In this document: in pieces, positions 18,668 to 26,965 of the stretch | How the letters are laid out: the number at the start of each line of letters is the position of its first letter | Position numbering within the stretch: the stretch's first letter is position 1 | Source: Paenibacillus antri | Lineage (GTDB): Bacteria > Bacillota > Bacilli > Paenibacillales > YIM-B00363 | Direction of reading: 5' to 3' | Assembly (NCBI RefSeq): GCF_005765165.1 | Contig: NZ_VCIW01000017.1 | Span: 111,530 to 175,529, forward strand | DNA: 64,000 nucleotides | Notes under the pieces: model-generated | The model's input: the letters and a program-made list of their open reading frames with translations, nothing else | Told to the model about the DNA's origin: nothing | Databases searched by the model: none | Position numbers and translations under genes: made by a program

Positions 18668-19789
18668 TTATGGATGCTGCGGCGGCTTGTTCTCCCGCAT
18701 GTCCATCAGGCTCTTCCTTCCCTCGTGGAACAACAGCTTGAGCGTCTTCGTCAGCACGATCTTATGCTCCTGCGATTGATTCAGCGCCCGAATCATCTGG
18801 GTAACCTTCTTCCACTTGGCGCGGGACAGATCCTCGATCGTCCAGACGTCAGCGGATTGAAATATTTGGAAGAGCGCATCGACGAATTGCTCGCGCTGAG
18901 GCTTCGCAAGCTGACCCAGCCACGACTTCAGCGCGGCCTCCACCACGCGGCTCTCCCTCGCCACCTGTTCCGCCCGGACAAAGCTCGGACCCATGACTTC
19001 CCAGGAAAACGCATCGTGTTGCATCAGCAAGGACTGATTGCTCCTTACGACTGCATACGCCTCCTCATGCTCCAGCAGCATGCCGACGACCGACGACTGC
19101 GGCACGATCGTTCGAATGCGATCGCGCATCTCAGCATAAGCGTCGCTCCTAGCGATCTTCGCATCGAATCCCGGTCCGTCGTTATTGTAGGCCTCTATGA
19201 TTCGCGACTTAACGTCGGCTCGGCACATGACCGCCGCATACGCCGCGAGGTTGCCGCCCTTCGAATGACCGCCGAGCCGAAGCGGCGCGCTTCCCTCTAC
19301 CGCTGTATCCTCCAAGTACCGGACCGCTTCGAACTGCGAGGGTACGGGCGTTGTAATGGTCATATTGAAATTTTCCTTCCAACCGACGATCGTACTGTCC
19401 GTTCCGCGGTAGGCGACATACACGGTGCCGTCCTCCAGCTCGACATGCATCGCAGCGAATTGCTTCGTTCGGTCTAGGTCGACGATGTTTTGGAACTTGG
19501 ACAGCTTCGCGTTCGCGAAGCGGGCGCAGTGCCGAACCTTCCCCAGCAACGAGACGGAGTTGCGCACCATATGGCCGAAGCTCTGAATGCGGTCTTCGCT
19601 GTATAGATGGAAGTACCTCTCCGCCGCTTCGCGGATGGAAACCGACGCGTCGATCCATTCGGGCGGCACGACATAATCGAAGTTGACGTAGACCAACTGA
19701 GCGAGGACGAGATTGTCTACTTCATTGAACGGAGCTTGCTCCAGCGTTAGGTCTCCCCGCCAATCCAAATAATCTAACATATTCCCCAC
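18668..19789 (-). CDS. DUF2974 (Mbeg1-like) alpha/beta hydrolase
   Basis: A 373-residue cytosolic protein. MLDYLDWRGDLTLEQAPFNE and DNLVLAQLVYVNFD form the N-terminal signature of the DUF2974 family. The lipase-like core has VAYRGTDSTIVGWKENFNM and the nucleophile elbow LRLGGHSKGGNLAAYAA with serine at about residue 194, then YNNDGPGFDAKI. The last 100 residues are helical and probably form a cap. Relatives are annotated as lipase-like hydrolases of unknown substrate. The start may be the GTG used here or the ATG three codons later. Confidence 0.8.
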   Translation of the reverse strand: MGNMLDYLDWRGDLTLEQAPFNEVDNLVLAQLVYVNFDYVVPPEWIDASVSIREAAERYFHLYSEDRIQSFGHMVRNSVSLLGKVRHCARFANAKLSKFQNIVDLDRTKQFAAMHVELEDGTVYVAYRGTDSTIVGWKENFNMTITTPVPSQFEAVRYLEDTAVEGSAPLRLGGHSKGGNLAAYAAVMCRADVKSRIIEAYNNDGPGFDAKIARSDAYAEMRDRIRTIVPQSSVVGMLLEHEEAYAVVRSNQSLLMQHDAFSWEVMGPSFVRAEQVARESRVVEAALKSWLGQLAKPQREQFVDALFQIFQSADVWTIEDLSRAKWKKVTQMIRALNQSQEHKIVLTKTLKLLFHEGRKSLMDMRENKPPQHP

Positions 19790-19905
19790 GCTTCCATCCC
19801 ACCTCTTTGTTCGCGTTGCATGGCGTTTACTCGAAACCTATCAAATTCCGCACCTCATCCCATTCCATAGTTTGAGATTGCGTTATGCTGCCCTTTAGCG
19901 GAATA

Positions 19906-19931
19906 AGGCTGCCGATCGACGCATCGGCAGC
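19906..19931. terminator. Hairpin downstream of the HAD hydrolase gene
   Basis: GGCTGCCGAT / ATCGGCAGCC, a perfect 10-bp stem with a 6-base loop, 33 bases past the HAD gene stop codon. The T run is weak in both directions, so it is a weak terminator or transcript-stabilising hairpin. Confidence 0.45.
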
Positions 19932-19963
19932 CCGTCGTGTTGTAATACCACGTCTTTCACCCG

Positions 19964-20494
19964 CTAGCTCAAGGAAAGTAACCATTTAACTGCATCATTG
20001 ATGTTATTGGCTACATAGTCTGGCACGGTCTCTTCCCAATTTCGTCTGAATTCAGTAAGCGAACCTTCTCCCCAGCCCGTTCTTACCAATATCTTTATTG
20101 CACCGACTGCATGTGCGGCTAACATATCGGTTTCTCCTACATCTCCGACAACGACGCATCTTGATAAATCCAATCCATGTTTTTTGACCGCTTCATATAA
20201 CATACCAGGGTTAGGTTTCTTGCATTCACAGTTTTCTTGACTGCCGTGCGGACAAATAAACGAGTCATCAAAACCGTACTCTTTAAACTGTATCCGAAAG
20301 TCTTCAAGAGTGGCCTGACCCTTAGAAATCCTATGCTGATTGGTAAATGCAAACACCTTTATTCCGGCAGCTTTGAGTTCATTGATTGCTTCCTGAGCAC
20401 CTTCAAACAAGGAGAAATCTTGTGGATGAATAAAGTGTCCAGTCCCGCCAATCGTACCATCTCGATCGATAAATACTGCTTGGAAATTCGACGT
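19964..20494 (-). CDS. HAD-IIIA family phosphatase (histidinol-phosphatase/GmhB-like)
   Basis: About 176 residues from the start I favour. Motif I is AVFIDRDGTIGGTG with the nucleophilic aspartate and acid/base aspartate. Motif II is FAFTNQHRISKG. A zinc-type loop CPHGSQENCECKKPNPGML supplies C, H, C and C ligands as in GmhB and HisB. Motif IV is CVVVGDVGETDMLAA. Such enzymes remove phosphate from sugar phosphates or small molecules. The best ribosome binding site in the region (AAGGAGG, 20509-20503) is followed after eight bases by ACG at 20494 instead of ATG, exactly where the family begins. The only upstream in-frame start is a TTG at 20593 with a poor site. Confidence 0.75.
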   Translation of the reverse strand, partial: TSNFQAVFIDRDGTIGGTGHFIHPQDFSLFEGAQEAINELKAAGIKVFAFTNQHRISKGQATLEDFRIQFKEYGFDDSFICPHGSQENCECKKPNPGMLYEAVKKHGLDLSRCVVVGDVGETDMLAAHAVGAIKILVRTGWGEGSLTEFRRNWEETVPDYVANNINDAVKWLLSLS

Positions 20495-20626
20495 CGCGTT
20501 TTCCTCCTTCGCTCGTCCATTTTTAGTTTTCCTTTGAGAAAAGCATACCGCGATTTTAACATATCTCCGTTTGGTAATTGAAGAATATTCCAATCATCTG
20601 CTCTTGGTCGCGCTTCCCCCTTTCGC

Positions 20627-21616
20627 CTACCCCCACCAAACATAGTAAGTGCCGAGCATTTGATTGAGCTCTTCCATTGTCGCCATAATATCCGGCGACG
20701 ATTCGGCAATCGAAATACCTCCTACAAGCGGCAATGCTAAATAGAGCTTACTCAACGTTGCTTTTTCCGCAAAAACCGAAGGTTGTTCCCGTGTCACGCG
20801 GATCCGCCACGATTGCGCGAGCAGCTTTTCATACTCTTCATTCGTGCTTTCATCGTTACGCAGCAACTGCTCGATATGCGCATCCGTCATGGCAGGCAAT
20901 GCGGCGACATCCAGTTTACCTTTAGTAATTAAGCTGCGTACCAGCTTCCTCATCATTGCATTTATGCCGATATTGGCCGTGGATCCGTGCATTCGAGCCT
21001 CTTCCCAAATGAGATCGACGACATGCCCGCCGACTTCCGGTGTGAACTCGAGGCTTCCATTTATGTAATTTATCCCGTTCAATAGTTCGCTAGTGGATAT
21101 ACTCAAATATCCACCTGCATACGCGCTTCGTACCCAGGAGTCCAGATGATCGGCATGGAGAGTGCCGTCTTTGTTTCTCAGCAAGCTTCTCCGCGTGCCG
21201 TCGATATAGTCCATGACATCGACGGGGCGAACATTCGAAAGAGAAAGGATATTAGCGACCTCCTCCGAAAATATGACTTCCCGCGTCCATTGATGATGGT
21301 CCACCCCCTCAATCGAGTCGAGCGTATGGCTGAACGGCGCATGCCCGGCATCGTGAAGCAGCGCCGCGGCTCGTAACGCCCGGTTTTCCGGCTCGAAACG
21401 CGCTGTAAGTGCAAATACGCCCAATGTATGCTGTAGTCGGCTGTATGTATGGTGAGTGTTGATAAAAGACGCGCCGCCATGACGAACATAATGAAGCCGC
21501 CGCACTGGTTCGCTTCTCATTAGTTCTTTTTCTTCGTGGAAAAGCCGGATCGGCTGCCGCCAAAGCGGCTCCCAGAGATCGTCGAGAGCTCCGTCAAGTC
21601 TTAATCGATAATCCAT
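20627..21616 (-). CDS. HD-domain metal-dependent phosphohydrolase
   Basis: About 329 residues. The HD signature is complete: RLQHTLGVFALTARF gives the first histidine, ALLHDAGHAPFSHTLDS gives the HD pair and next ligand, and VMDYIDGTRRSLL gives the later aspartate. This matches the dGTPase-like HD family that hydrolyses nucleotides or related phosphates in the cytosol. ATG 21616 is chosen because GGGAGG precedes it by ten bases; the longer frame has no site. Confidence 0.82.
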   Translation of the reverse strand: MDYRLRLDGALDDLWEPLWRQPIRLFHEEKELMRSEPVRRLHYVRHGGASFINTHHTYSRLQHTLGVFALTARFEPENRALRAAALLHDAGHAPFSHTLDSIEGVDHHQWTREVIFSEEVANILSLSNVRPVDVMDYIDGTRRSLLRNKDGTLHADHLDSWVRSAYAGGYLSISTSELLNGINYINGSLEFTPEVGGHVVDLIWEEARMHGSTANIGINAMMRKLVRSLITKGKLDVAALPAMTDAHIEQLLRNDESTNEEYEKLLAQSWRIRVTREQPSVFAEKATLSKLYLALPLVGGISIAESSPDIMATMEELNQMLGTYYVWWG

Positions 21617-21659
21617 CTCGAGAATCCTCCCTAGTATATAAATAAGATTCCATCCCTTA

Positions 21660-22517
21660 TTACCAGACAATAAATACAACACCTATGAAAATAATTAGAG
21701 AGCCAAGTATTTTGTGGTGATTGTATCTTTCTTTTAGAAGATACACCCCAAGTAAAGAACCAATTACTATACTGGATTCCCTAACCGGCGCCACTAAACT
21801 TACTGGCACTTCAGTAAGAACAATGAGTACCAAAATATACGACAATCCAGCTAAACCACCGGCGATAGCCATTTTCAACCATTCGTTCTTCCATTGTCTG
21901 GTTACAGCGCCTATATTCCTGACCTGAACTGCGCCTAATACGAGAACCTGTCCAAGATTTTCAATAACATTTAAGGAAACGGGAGGTATTACAGATACCG
22001 CCAGCTTGTCGAACAGTGTATAGCACGTAATGAGAAGGCCGACCAGTAATGGGTAAGGCGACTTAATCATGGACGTAAGCGACTTTAATCCCATTGAGAA
22101 AGTTACGCCAGAATACATAATGTAAATACCAATAAAAATAAGAAAGCTGCCTACTACGCTTAGAAATGTAACAGGCTCACTTAGTAATATGGATCCGGCT
22201 GCGACTACAAGTAATGGTCCGAGGCCCCTCGAAATAGGATAAGCTAACGAAAAGTCGCTTTTCTCATAAGCTTTGGAGAGGACAATTGCATATGCACTAT
22301 GCAGCACGATACTTCCCGCGCCCCAAAAAATCCACTCATATGTAATAGTAGCTCCTTTTGGCCAAAAGAGAAAACTTATGGGTAGAAAAATGATGACCGA
22401 CCAGATTCTCAGCGACCATAAAAAGACCGCTTTATTTTCACTTTGTTTTAACATGATGTTCCAAAGAGCATGTGAAATTGATGCAATTAATACAAGGTAG
22501 AACCAGTAATTTGCCAT
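21660..22517 (-). CDS. EamA/DMT-family transporter
   Basis: About 285 residues with ten predicted membrane helices in two five-helix EamA repeats. The first begins YWFYLVLIASISHALWNIML, and the internal repeat boundary lies near YPLLVGLLITCYTLFDKLAV. GSLLGVYLLKERYNHHKILG is the conserved loop before the last helix. Members export or take up amino acids, sugars or other metabolites across the membrane; the substrate cannot be told. The start is the ATG at 22517 behind GGGG, with a GTG four codons upstream as an alternative. Confidence 0.82.
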   Translation of the reverse strand: MANYWFYLVLIASISHALWNIMLKQSENKAVFLWSLRIWSVIIFLPISFLFWPKGATITYEWIFWGAGSIVLHSAYAIVLSKAYEKSDFSLAYPISRGLGPLLVVAAGSILLSEPVTFLSVVGSFLIFIGIYIMYSGVTFSMGLKSLTSMIKSPYPLLVGLLITCYTLFDKLAVSVIPPVSLNVIENLGQVLVLGAVQVRNIGAVTRQWKNEWLKMAIAGGLAGLSYILVLIVLTEVPVSLVAPVRESSIVIGSLLGVYLLKERYNHHKILGSLIIFIGVVFIVW

Positions 22518-22571
22518 CGGCATCCCCACAATATTCCAATTTTATAAATAAGCAGCCTCAAGAAATGCCGA

Positions 22572-22598
22572 AAAGCGATGGATCGGCTCCATCGCTTT
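22572..22598. terminator. Terminator hairpin between two membrane-protein genes
   Basis: AAAGCGATGGA / TCCATCGCTTT, a perfect 11-bp stem with a 5-base loop, 26 bases past the downstream end of the next minus-strand gene. Confidence 0.6.
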
Positions 22599-22623
22599 GT
22601 TCTTCGCGTTCTACACTCCTACC

Positions 22624-23589
22624 TTATTTTGACTCGCCACGTAAGGCACGTCGGCGATCATGCAGCACCAGGAGGAGGGTCATTCCCATCATCACCCCAA
22701 GGACGGTGCCGGCTTCCACAGTCAGCACCTGTGCCAGGGGATACTCCGGGGCGTTCGGTGCATCGGGGCGGGAAGCGGACAGTTGGTTGAAAAGATTGTA
22801 AGAGAAAAGCATGCCCGACGAGATCCAAGCCGCTGCCATTGGAAGCAGGAACCTCCGAGAGCCTCTGCGGGAAGTAAGCACAAGAATACCCCATGCCCCT
22901 GCAAAAGCCCACACACCGGTACTCAACGACAGCAGGCGCCACCATAAATCGCGGTCACCCAGCATTACCGGGTCGATGCCAAGGGTTCCACCCAGCGCCC
23001 AGAACACCTTGATAACGCCAAGCAAGATGCACCCGCCTGCGACAAACCTGGCCAGGGAAAACTGCAGCTGCCGGGTGTTACCTTGCGGATCCCCGCAGTC
23101 AATCGGACCGCCCAGCGACTCCGGCCACCTCGTCTTGGCGTACCCTGCTAATGCCAGAGGCAGGCAGATACCTACTCCGACAAGCGAGAGCATGACGAAG
23201 ACTTGCTCATAAACCCAATAGTCGGCCGAACCTGTTCCCATATCCCGACGAATTGCGGCCGGCCCAAGCACTGGCGCCAGTAGCAGCATAGGCACAAGAA
23301 GACCGGTGCCCACCCACACAGGAAAGACAACCAACCACGAGGGTAATCGCTCCCCCCACGGCCTGCAGAACGCCATTGCCAATAAAATGCCGGCCGCGGC
23401 GAGAACCATGGTGACCGCATTGGCAGTACGCCAGCTGGGGTCGCCCATTTGACTGGTTGGCATAAATAGACCAAACGTCCATGCGATTTTAATCAGCAGA
23501 TACGGAGACACCGCTGCCGCGGCGCCATACCCCCAGATTTTTCGCATCCGGGTCAAGCGCGCGGTTTGATTTTCCGTTGTGCTTATCAT
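22624..23589 (-). CDS. Polytopic membrane protein of unknown function
   Basis: A 321-residue protein I do not recognise. It has about eight predicted membrane spans, among them AVTMVLAAAGILLAMAFCRP, WLVVFPVWVGTGLLVPMLLL, QVFVMLSLVGVGICLPLALA and VGVMMGMTLLLV-like hydrophobic stretches near the end, separated by short arginine-rich cytoplasmic loops. No signal peptide or catalytic motif is evident. AGGAGTGACGA precedes the ATG start. It stands alone between the EamA and DinB genes. Confidence 0.6.
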   Translation of the reverse strand: MISTTENQTARLTRMRKIWGYGAAAAVSPYLLIKIAWTFGLFMPTSQMGDPSWRTANAVTMVLAAAGILLAMAFCRPWGERLPSWLVVFPVWVGTGLLVPMLLLAPVLGPAAIRRDMGTGSADYWVYEQVFVMLSLVGVGICLPLALAGYAKTRWPESLGGPIDCGDPQGNTRQLQFSLARFVAGGCILLGVIKVFWALGGTLGIDPVMLGDRDLWWRLLSLSTGVWAFAGAWGILVLTSRRGSRRFLLPMAAAWISSGMLFSYNLFNQLSASRPDAPNAPEYPLAQVLTVEAGTVLGVMMGMTLLLVLHDRRRALRGESK

Positions 23590-23771
23590 TCGTCACTCCT
23601 GCCTCCTCCACCTATAGTCCGGTAAAGGACTAATTTCGAACACCACTCAAGAGTAACCCCTACATGTTTCGGGATTCTAATGAAAACCTAAAAGAAGTAT
23701 AAATTCTTGTCGTTGGGTGGACGCACCTACGAAATGCGCGTAATAAATGCAATTAAAAAAAGCGAAGTAAG

Positions 23772-24257
23772 CTAAAGCGCCGATTCGGCCCAGTCGCCAT
23801 GCAGTTTGCGGATATATACGATTTGGCCGATATGATACGCGTTATGGGTGGTCACGTTGGCGATGACCTGCCACCACTTGGCCGGCTCCTCGAACCCGTC
23901 CGCGCGCCGTTCCAACTTTTCGGGAACGAGCTCCTCCTGCCAGCGCAGCAGCACTTTCAGTAAAGCTTCCCTCAAGGTTTTGAAATCTTGGCCCTCCGGC
24001 ACGACGAAGCTTGCGTCGTTGCTCGAAATCCGCGGCACGGCATCGAGCCGGGACGCCCGGCAGCGCTCCTGCCAAGTCTCGTTCCAGTACAGCAGATGCT
24101 GCGCGATCTCCGAGATGCTATTGACGTTCGCGTCCGGCTTCCGGAAGGCGTCTGCCTCGGACAAACCTTCGGTCGCCTGTTTGAAAGGCGTATACCAGCT
24201 CGGATCATCGGCATTGGCAAGCAGCTGGTCGGACAGTACTTCCTTCGCATGAGCCAT
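23772..24257 (-). CDS. DinB/YfiT-type four-helix metal-binding protein
   Basis: A 161-residue four-helix-bundle protein. The metal triad of the DinB superfamily is present: the histidine in EIAQHLLYWNETW and the two histidines in TTHNAYHIGQIVYIRK. The family includes thiol S-transferases using bacillithiol and other cofactors as well as stress-induced proteins of unknown role. AAAGGAG lies ten bases before ATG. The roughly 260 bases up to the next gene show nothing I can assign. Confidence 0.82.
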   Translation of the reverse strand: MAHAKEVLSDQLLANADDPSWYTPFKQATEGLSEADAFRKPDANVNSISEIAQHLLYWNETWQERCRASRLDAVPRISSNDASFVVPEGQDFKTLREALLKVLLRWQEELVPEKLERRADGFEEPAKWWQVIANVTTHNAYHIGQIVYIRKLHGDWAESAL

Positions 24258-24520
24258 GAAGACACGCTCCTTTCGATTTTTTTGATTCTGATTGTTGCCC
24301 CCACCCTCCCAGTATAATAAATTTCCAGGGACGATACAGGTAAACTTGCATCATTTCCAATCGTAGGGAATGAACCGATTCGAAGCTCGACCAGGTGTTA
24401 AGATCGTGAGATTCGCGGGTTATTTAGAAAGAGAGACAAGGACACAGACAAACCTATTGCAATATTCATAGGATATTACGGAAGAAAAGTAGGGGAATTG
24501 CAAAGAGGAGGTAATCCCGA

Positions 24521-25087
24521 ATGACGATACGCAAAAGAAAGCCCTCGCTATTAAAACCGGGTCCGAGAGCGAAAAGGAAGCGGATCCCCGTTGCCAAGAT
24601 CATGTCGATCTACCAAAGACGCCTTCGTCTGCACAATGCGATGCCTGTCAAGAACGTGTCCGTCAGCCAACGCAACATCCGAATCGGAACGGGCGAAGAT
24701 TGGACGAATGCGATCGAAGTGACCAGAAACCCCGCTTGGGTGGAGGTAAACAATGCGGATTACGTCTGGAGCGATCGAAATCCCACCGGCGATTTCGCCG
24801 TCGTGTCTAGACGATTTCGAATTCCTCGAGGAGACATCGAACGAGGCAGCTTGTTCCTGTCCGTCGACAATTACGCCGTCGTTCTTATTAATGGAAGAAT
24901 CGTAGTATACGACAACCCGGAAGCGAACGCCGCTTTTTTCAACCCGGGCAGAACATTTAACGTGAGACGGCTCTTACGCAACGGGCGCAACGATATCGTC
25001 ATCATCGCCTTTAATCTCGGGGGTGCGCGATCGGACGCCAATCCGGCCGGCGTTGCCGCCAGACTGGACATCCGCGTTGACGATTAA
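24521..25087 (+). CDS. Unrecognised basic protein with a galactose-binding-like beta-sandwich
   Basis: A 188-residue protein without a signal peptide or known family. The first 45 residues are very basic (RKRKPSLLKPGPRAKRKR), and the rest is rich in beta strands: DYVWSDRNPTGDFAVVSRRF, RGSLFLSVDNYAVVLINGRI, FFNPGRTFNVRRLLRNGRND and VIIAFNLGGARSDANPAGVA. Strand order and the lone aromatic and NG turns resemble lectin or galactose-binding-like folds. An excellent ribosome binding site (GAGGAGGT) precedes it and a terminator follows, so it is a real single-gene unit. A cell-surface or spore-surface role is possible but unproven. Confidence 0.6.
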   Translation: MTIRKRKPSLLKPGPRAKRKRIPVAKIMSIYQRRLRLHNAMPVKNVSVSQRNIRIGTGEDWTNAIEVTRNPAWVEVNNADYVWSDRNPTGDFAVVSRRFRIPRGDIERGSLFLSVDNYAVVLINGRIVVYDNPEANAAFFNPGRTFNVRRLLRNGRNDIVIIAFNLGGARSDANPAGVAARLDIRVDD

Positions 25088-25092
25088 ATGCA

Positions 25093-25125
25093 ACATTCTG
25101 GCGGTCCTTCGGGACGGCCTTTTTT
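25093..25125 (+). terminator. Terminator of the beta-sandwich protein gene
   Basis: GGCGGTCC TTCG GGACGGCC, a UUCG-type tetraloop hairpin with one mismatch, followed by TTTTTTGTTTT. Confidence 0.85.
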
Positions 25126-25192
25126 GTTTTCCGATGGGGTCGGGGGCATACTGTTACAATAATAACGACGCTACTAAGAATGGAGTCGACAA

Positions 25193-25612
25193 ATGAAAGC
25201 TACCTCGGTTGGAGTTCTCATTACGAACGGCATCGTGTACTTGGCCTGTCACTCCACGGGAAACTCCTTTTACGATCTTCCCAAAGGAATCATGGAGCCG
25301 GGCGAATCGCCCATTGACGTGTGCTGCCGGGAAACAAAAGAGGAAACCGGAATTTCGTTGGATCCGGCGCGACTCCGAGATTTGGGTGTGTTCCCCTACT
25401 TACGAAATAAAGATTTGCACCTTTTCCTCTGGGTTACCGATGAATTGCCCGATCCGAATAGGATGGTGTGCACCTCGTTTTTTGAACATCCCAGGAGCAA
25501 GAGATGGATCCCGGAGGTGGACGGGTACCGATATATCCCTTTCGAGGAGACGAATCAATGGATGGCGAAAAGCATGGCGGTTGTTCTCATGAAAATCCTC
25601 GAGAAGATTTGA
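25193..25612 (+). CDS. NUDIX hydrolase
   Basis: A 139-residue cytosolic pyrophosphohydrolase. The Nudix box is complete, GIMEPGESPIDVCCRETKEE followed by TGI, fitting GX5EX7REUXEEXGU, with the preceding strand YDLPKG. Such enzymes split nucleoside diphosphates linked to another group; the substrate cannot be predicted. Start ATG with TGGAG eight bases upstream. Its last 26 bases overlap the 3' end of the convergent YitT gene. Confidence 0.88.
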   Translation: MKATSVGVLITNGIVYLACHSTGNSFYDLPKGIMEPGESPIDVCCRETKEETGISLDPARLRDLGVFPYLRNKDLHLFLWVTDELPDPNRMVCTSFFEHPRSKRWIPEVDGYRYIPFEETNQWMAKSMAVVLMKILEKI

Positions 25613-26252
25613 TTGCAACCGTGCCTCGCGGCGGTTTTCCCGCAAGCTGATTGCCGACGAATATTTTCTTCTTGTAAAACCCGATAATGCTCGAAACGAT
25701 GATTACGGACGCGATCGACAGCATGCCTTCCAACGCTCCGACAGAATAGAAGCCAAGCAAGACGATGCCCGTATCGAACACAAAATTGACGTTTCCCGGA
25801 TTCACGTTATACCGGTTCTGCAAAAACAGAGCTATAATGTTGACCCCGCCTAAAGAAGCGCGGTTGACGAACAACGTCGTTAATCCGATGCCGCAAAGGA
25901 CGCTGCCGATGAACGTTCCAACAAACATGTTGAGAACGAAGTCTGGGAGCCAGCGATCGACGGCGGTCATCGTCGTCACCGACAAGACGGAAATCATCGT
26001 GGACAACGTGAAATTCCATCCCATCCGGATCGCCGCAACGAAATAAAACGGGATGTTCACGATGAAAAACAACAGTGCGAACGGCATGTCGAACATATAG
26101 GAGAGCGTCAGCGTCAGTCCCGCCGTTCCGCCCGTAACGACCCCAGAATGCTTTAGTACGATGAGTCCGAGGCTAACGAGCAAACAACCTGCCGCAATAC
26201 ATAACGGACGACCCGCCCCTGCAATCCGGCCGCGCCGAAATAGGTAAGTCAT
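25587..26252 (-). CDS. YitT-family membrane protein (DUF161)
   Basis: About 221 residues, here lacking the usual C-terminal DUF2179 domain of longer YitT proteins. Five or six membrane helices include LCIAAGCLLVSLGLIVLKHS with the conserved TGGTAGLTLTLSYMFDMPFA, GWNFTLSTMISVLSVTTMTA and LASVIIVSS-like stretches. RASLGGVNIIALFLQ is the second conserved repeat of the family. The function of YitT proteins is not settled; transport of a small solute has been suggested. ATG 26252 has AGGGAGGG upstream. It is divergent from an AsnC regulator that may control it. Confidence 0.85.
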   Translation of the reverse strand: MTYLFRRGRIAGAGRPLCIAAGCLLVSLGLIVLKHSGVVTGGTAGLTLTLSYMFDMPFALLFFIVNIPFYFVAAIRMGWNFTLSTMISVLSVTTMTAVDRWLPDFVLNMFVGTFIGSVLCGIGLTTLFVNRASLGGVNIIALFLQNRYNVNPGNVNFVFDTGIVLLGFYSVGALEGMLSIASVIIVSSIIGFYKKKIFVGNQLAGKPPRGTVAIKSSRGFS

Positions 26253-26436
26253 CGCGGCATCCCTCCCTGTATCCAATGGTAAGCGCTCGATATCCTGACG
26301 CCATTAGTTTACATGTTATAATACGAAGCTCGGAAAACATATGCATTTATGACTAAAAAACCGCCACAACCCTTTCCGTTCCGAATATAATTTGCTACGA
26401 TTTATTGCATATTGAAACGAAGGAAGCTGAGAACGA

Positions 26437-26883
26437 ATGGACAAAACCGATATTGCGTTATTGAACATTTTGCAGGAGGATGCGCGAATTACCGTGAGCG
26501 AATTGTCCAAGAAGCTGATGCTAAGCCGGCCGAGCGTCACGGAGCGGCTGCACCGCCTTCAGGAGAAAGGGATTATCGAGGGTTTCTCGGCGCGCGTATC
26601 GCCTGCGGCTTTCGGCAGGAATACGATGTTGATCATCCAGATCAGCGACTTGAAAATCCCCGCGATGCAATGGGAGAAGATGATCGTAGAGGAGCGGGAC
26701 GTGCTCGAATGCCATCGAGTGACAGGGCACATCGGCTATGTCATCAAGGCGGCCGTGAACGGAATGGACGGACTTCGCGCGCTTGTGGATCGTCTCATGA
26801 ATTACAGCAATTACGTGAACACGTCCGTCATCTTGACTTCTCCGGTTTCTTATCGTCCGATTGTTCCCACCGGAGAAGAATAG
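26437..26883 (+). CDS. Lrp/AsnC-family transcriptional regulator
   Basis: A 148-residue regulator. The N-terminal winged helix reads MDKTDIALLNILQEDARITV and SRPSVTERLHRLQEKGIIEG. The C-terminal RAM ligand-binding domain has VLECHRVTGHIGYVIKAAVN, the usual loop that binds an amino acid at the dimer interface. ATG with AAGGAAG upstream. It diverges from the YitT gene, the common arrangement for a local Lrp-type regulator and its transporter-like target. Confidence 0.88.
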   Translation: MDKTDIALLNILQEDARITVSELSKKLMLSRPSVTERLHRLQEKGIIEGFSARVSPAAFGRNTMLIIQISDLKIPAMQWEKMIVEERDVLECHRVTGHIGYVIKAAVNGMDGLRALVDRLMNYSNYVNTSVILTSPVSYRPIVPTGEE

Positions 26884-26905
26884 ACGCCCTGTCTCAATAG
26901 AAAAC

Positions 26906-26945
26906 AGCGGCAGCTCTGGACCGGAAGAAGTCCTTGGCTGCCGCT
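26906..26945. terminator. Bidirectional terminator between asnC-like and transglutaminase genes
   Basis: AGCGGCAGC (26906-26914) pairs with GCTGCCGCT (26937-26945), with an inner GGAC/GTCC pairing. The minus direction continues GTTTTCTATT. The same two-tier hairpin occurs at 54376-54424. Confidence 0.65.
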
Positions 26946-26965
26946 ATTCTATGATTTCCTCGGGA

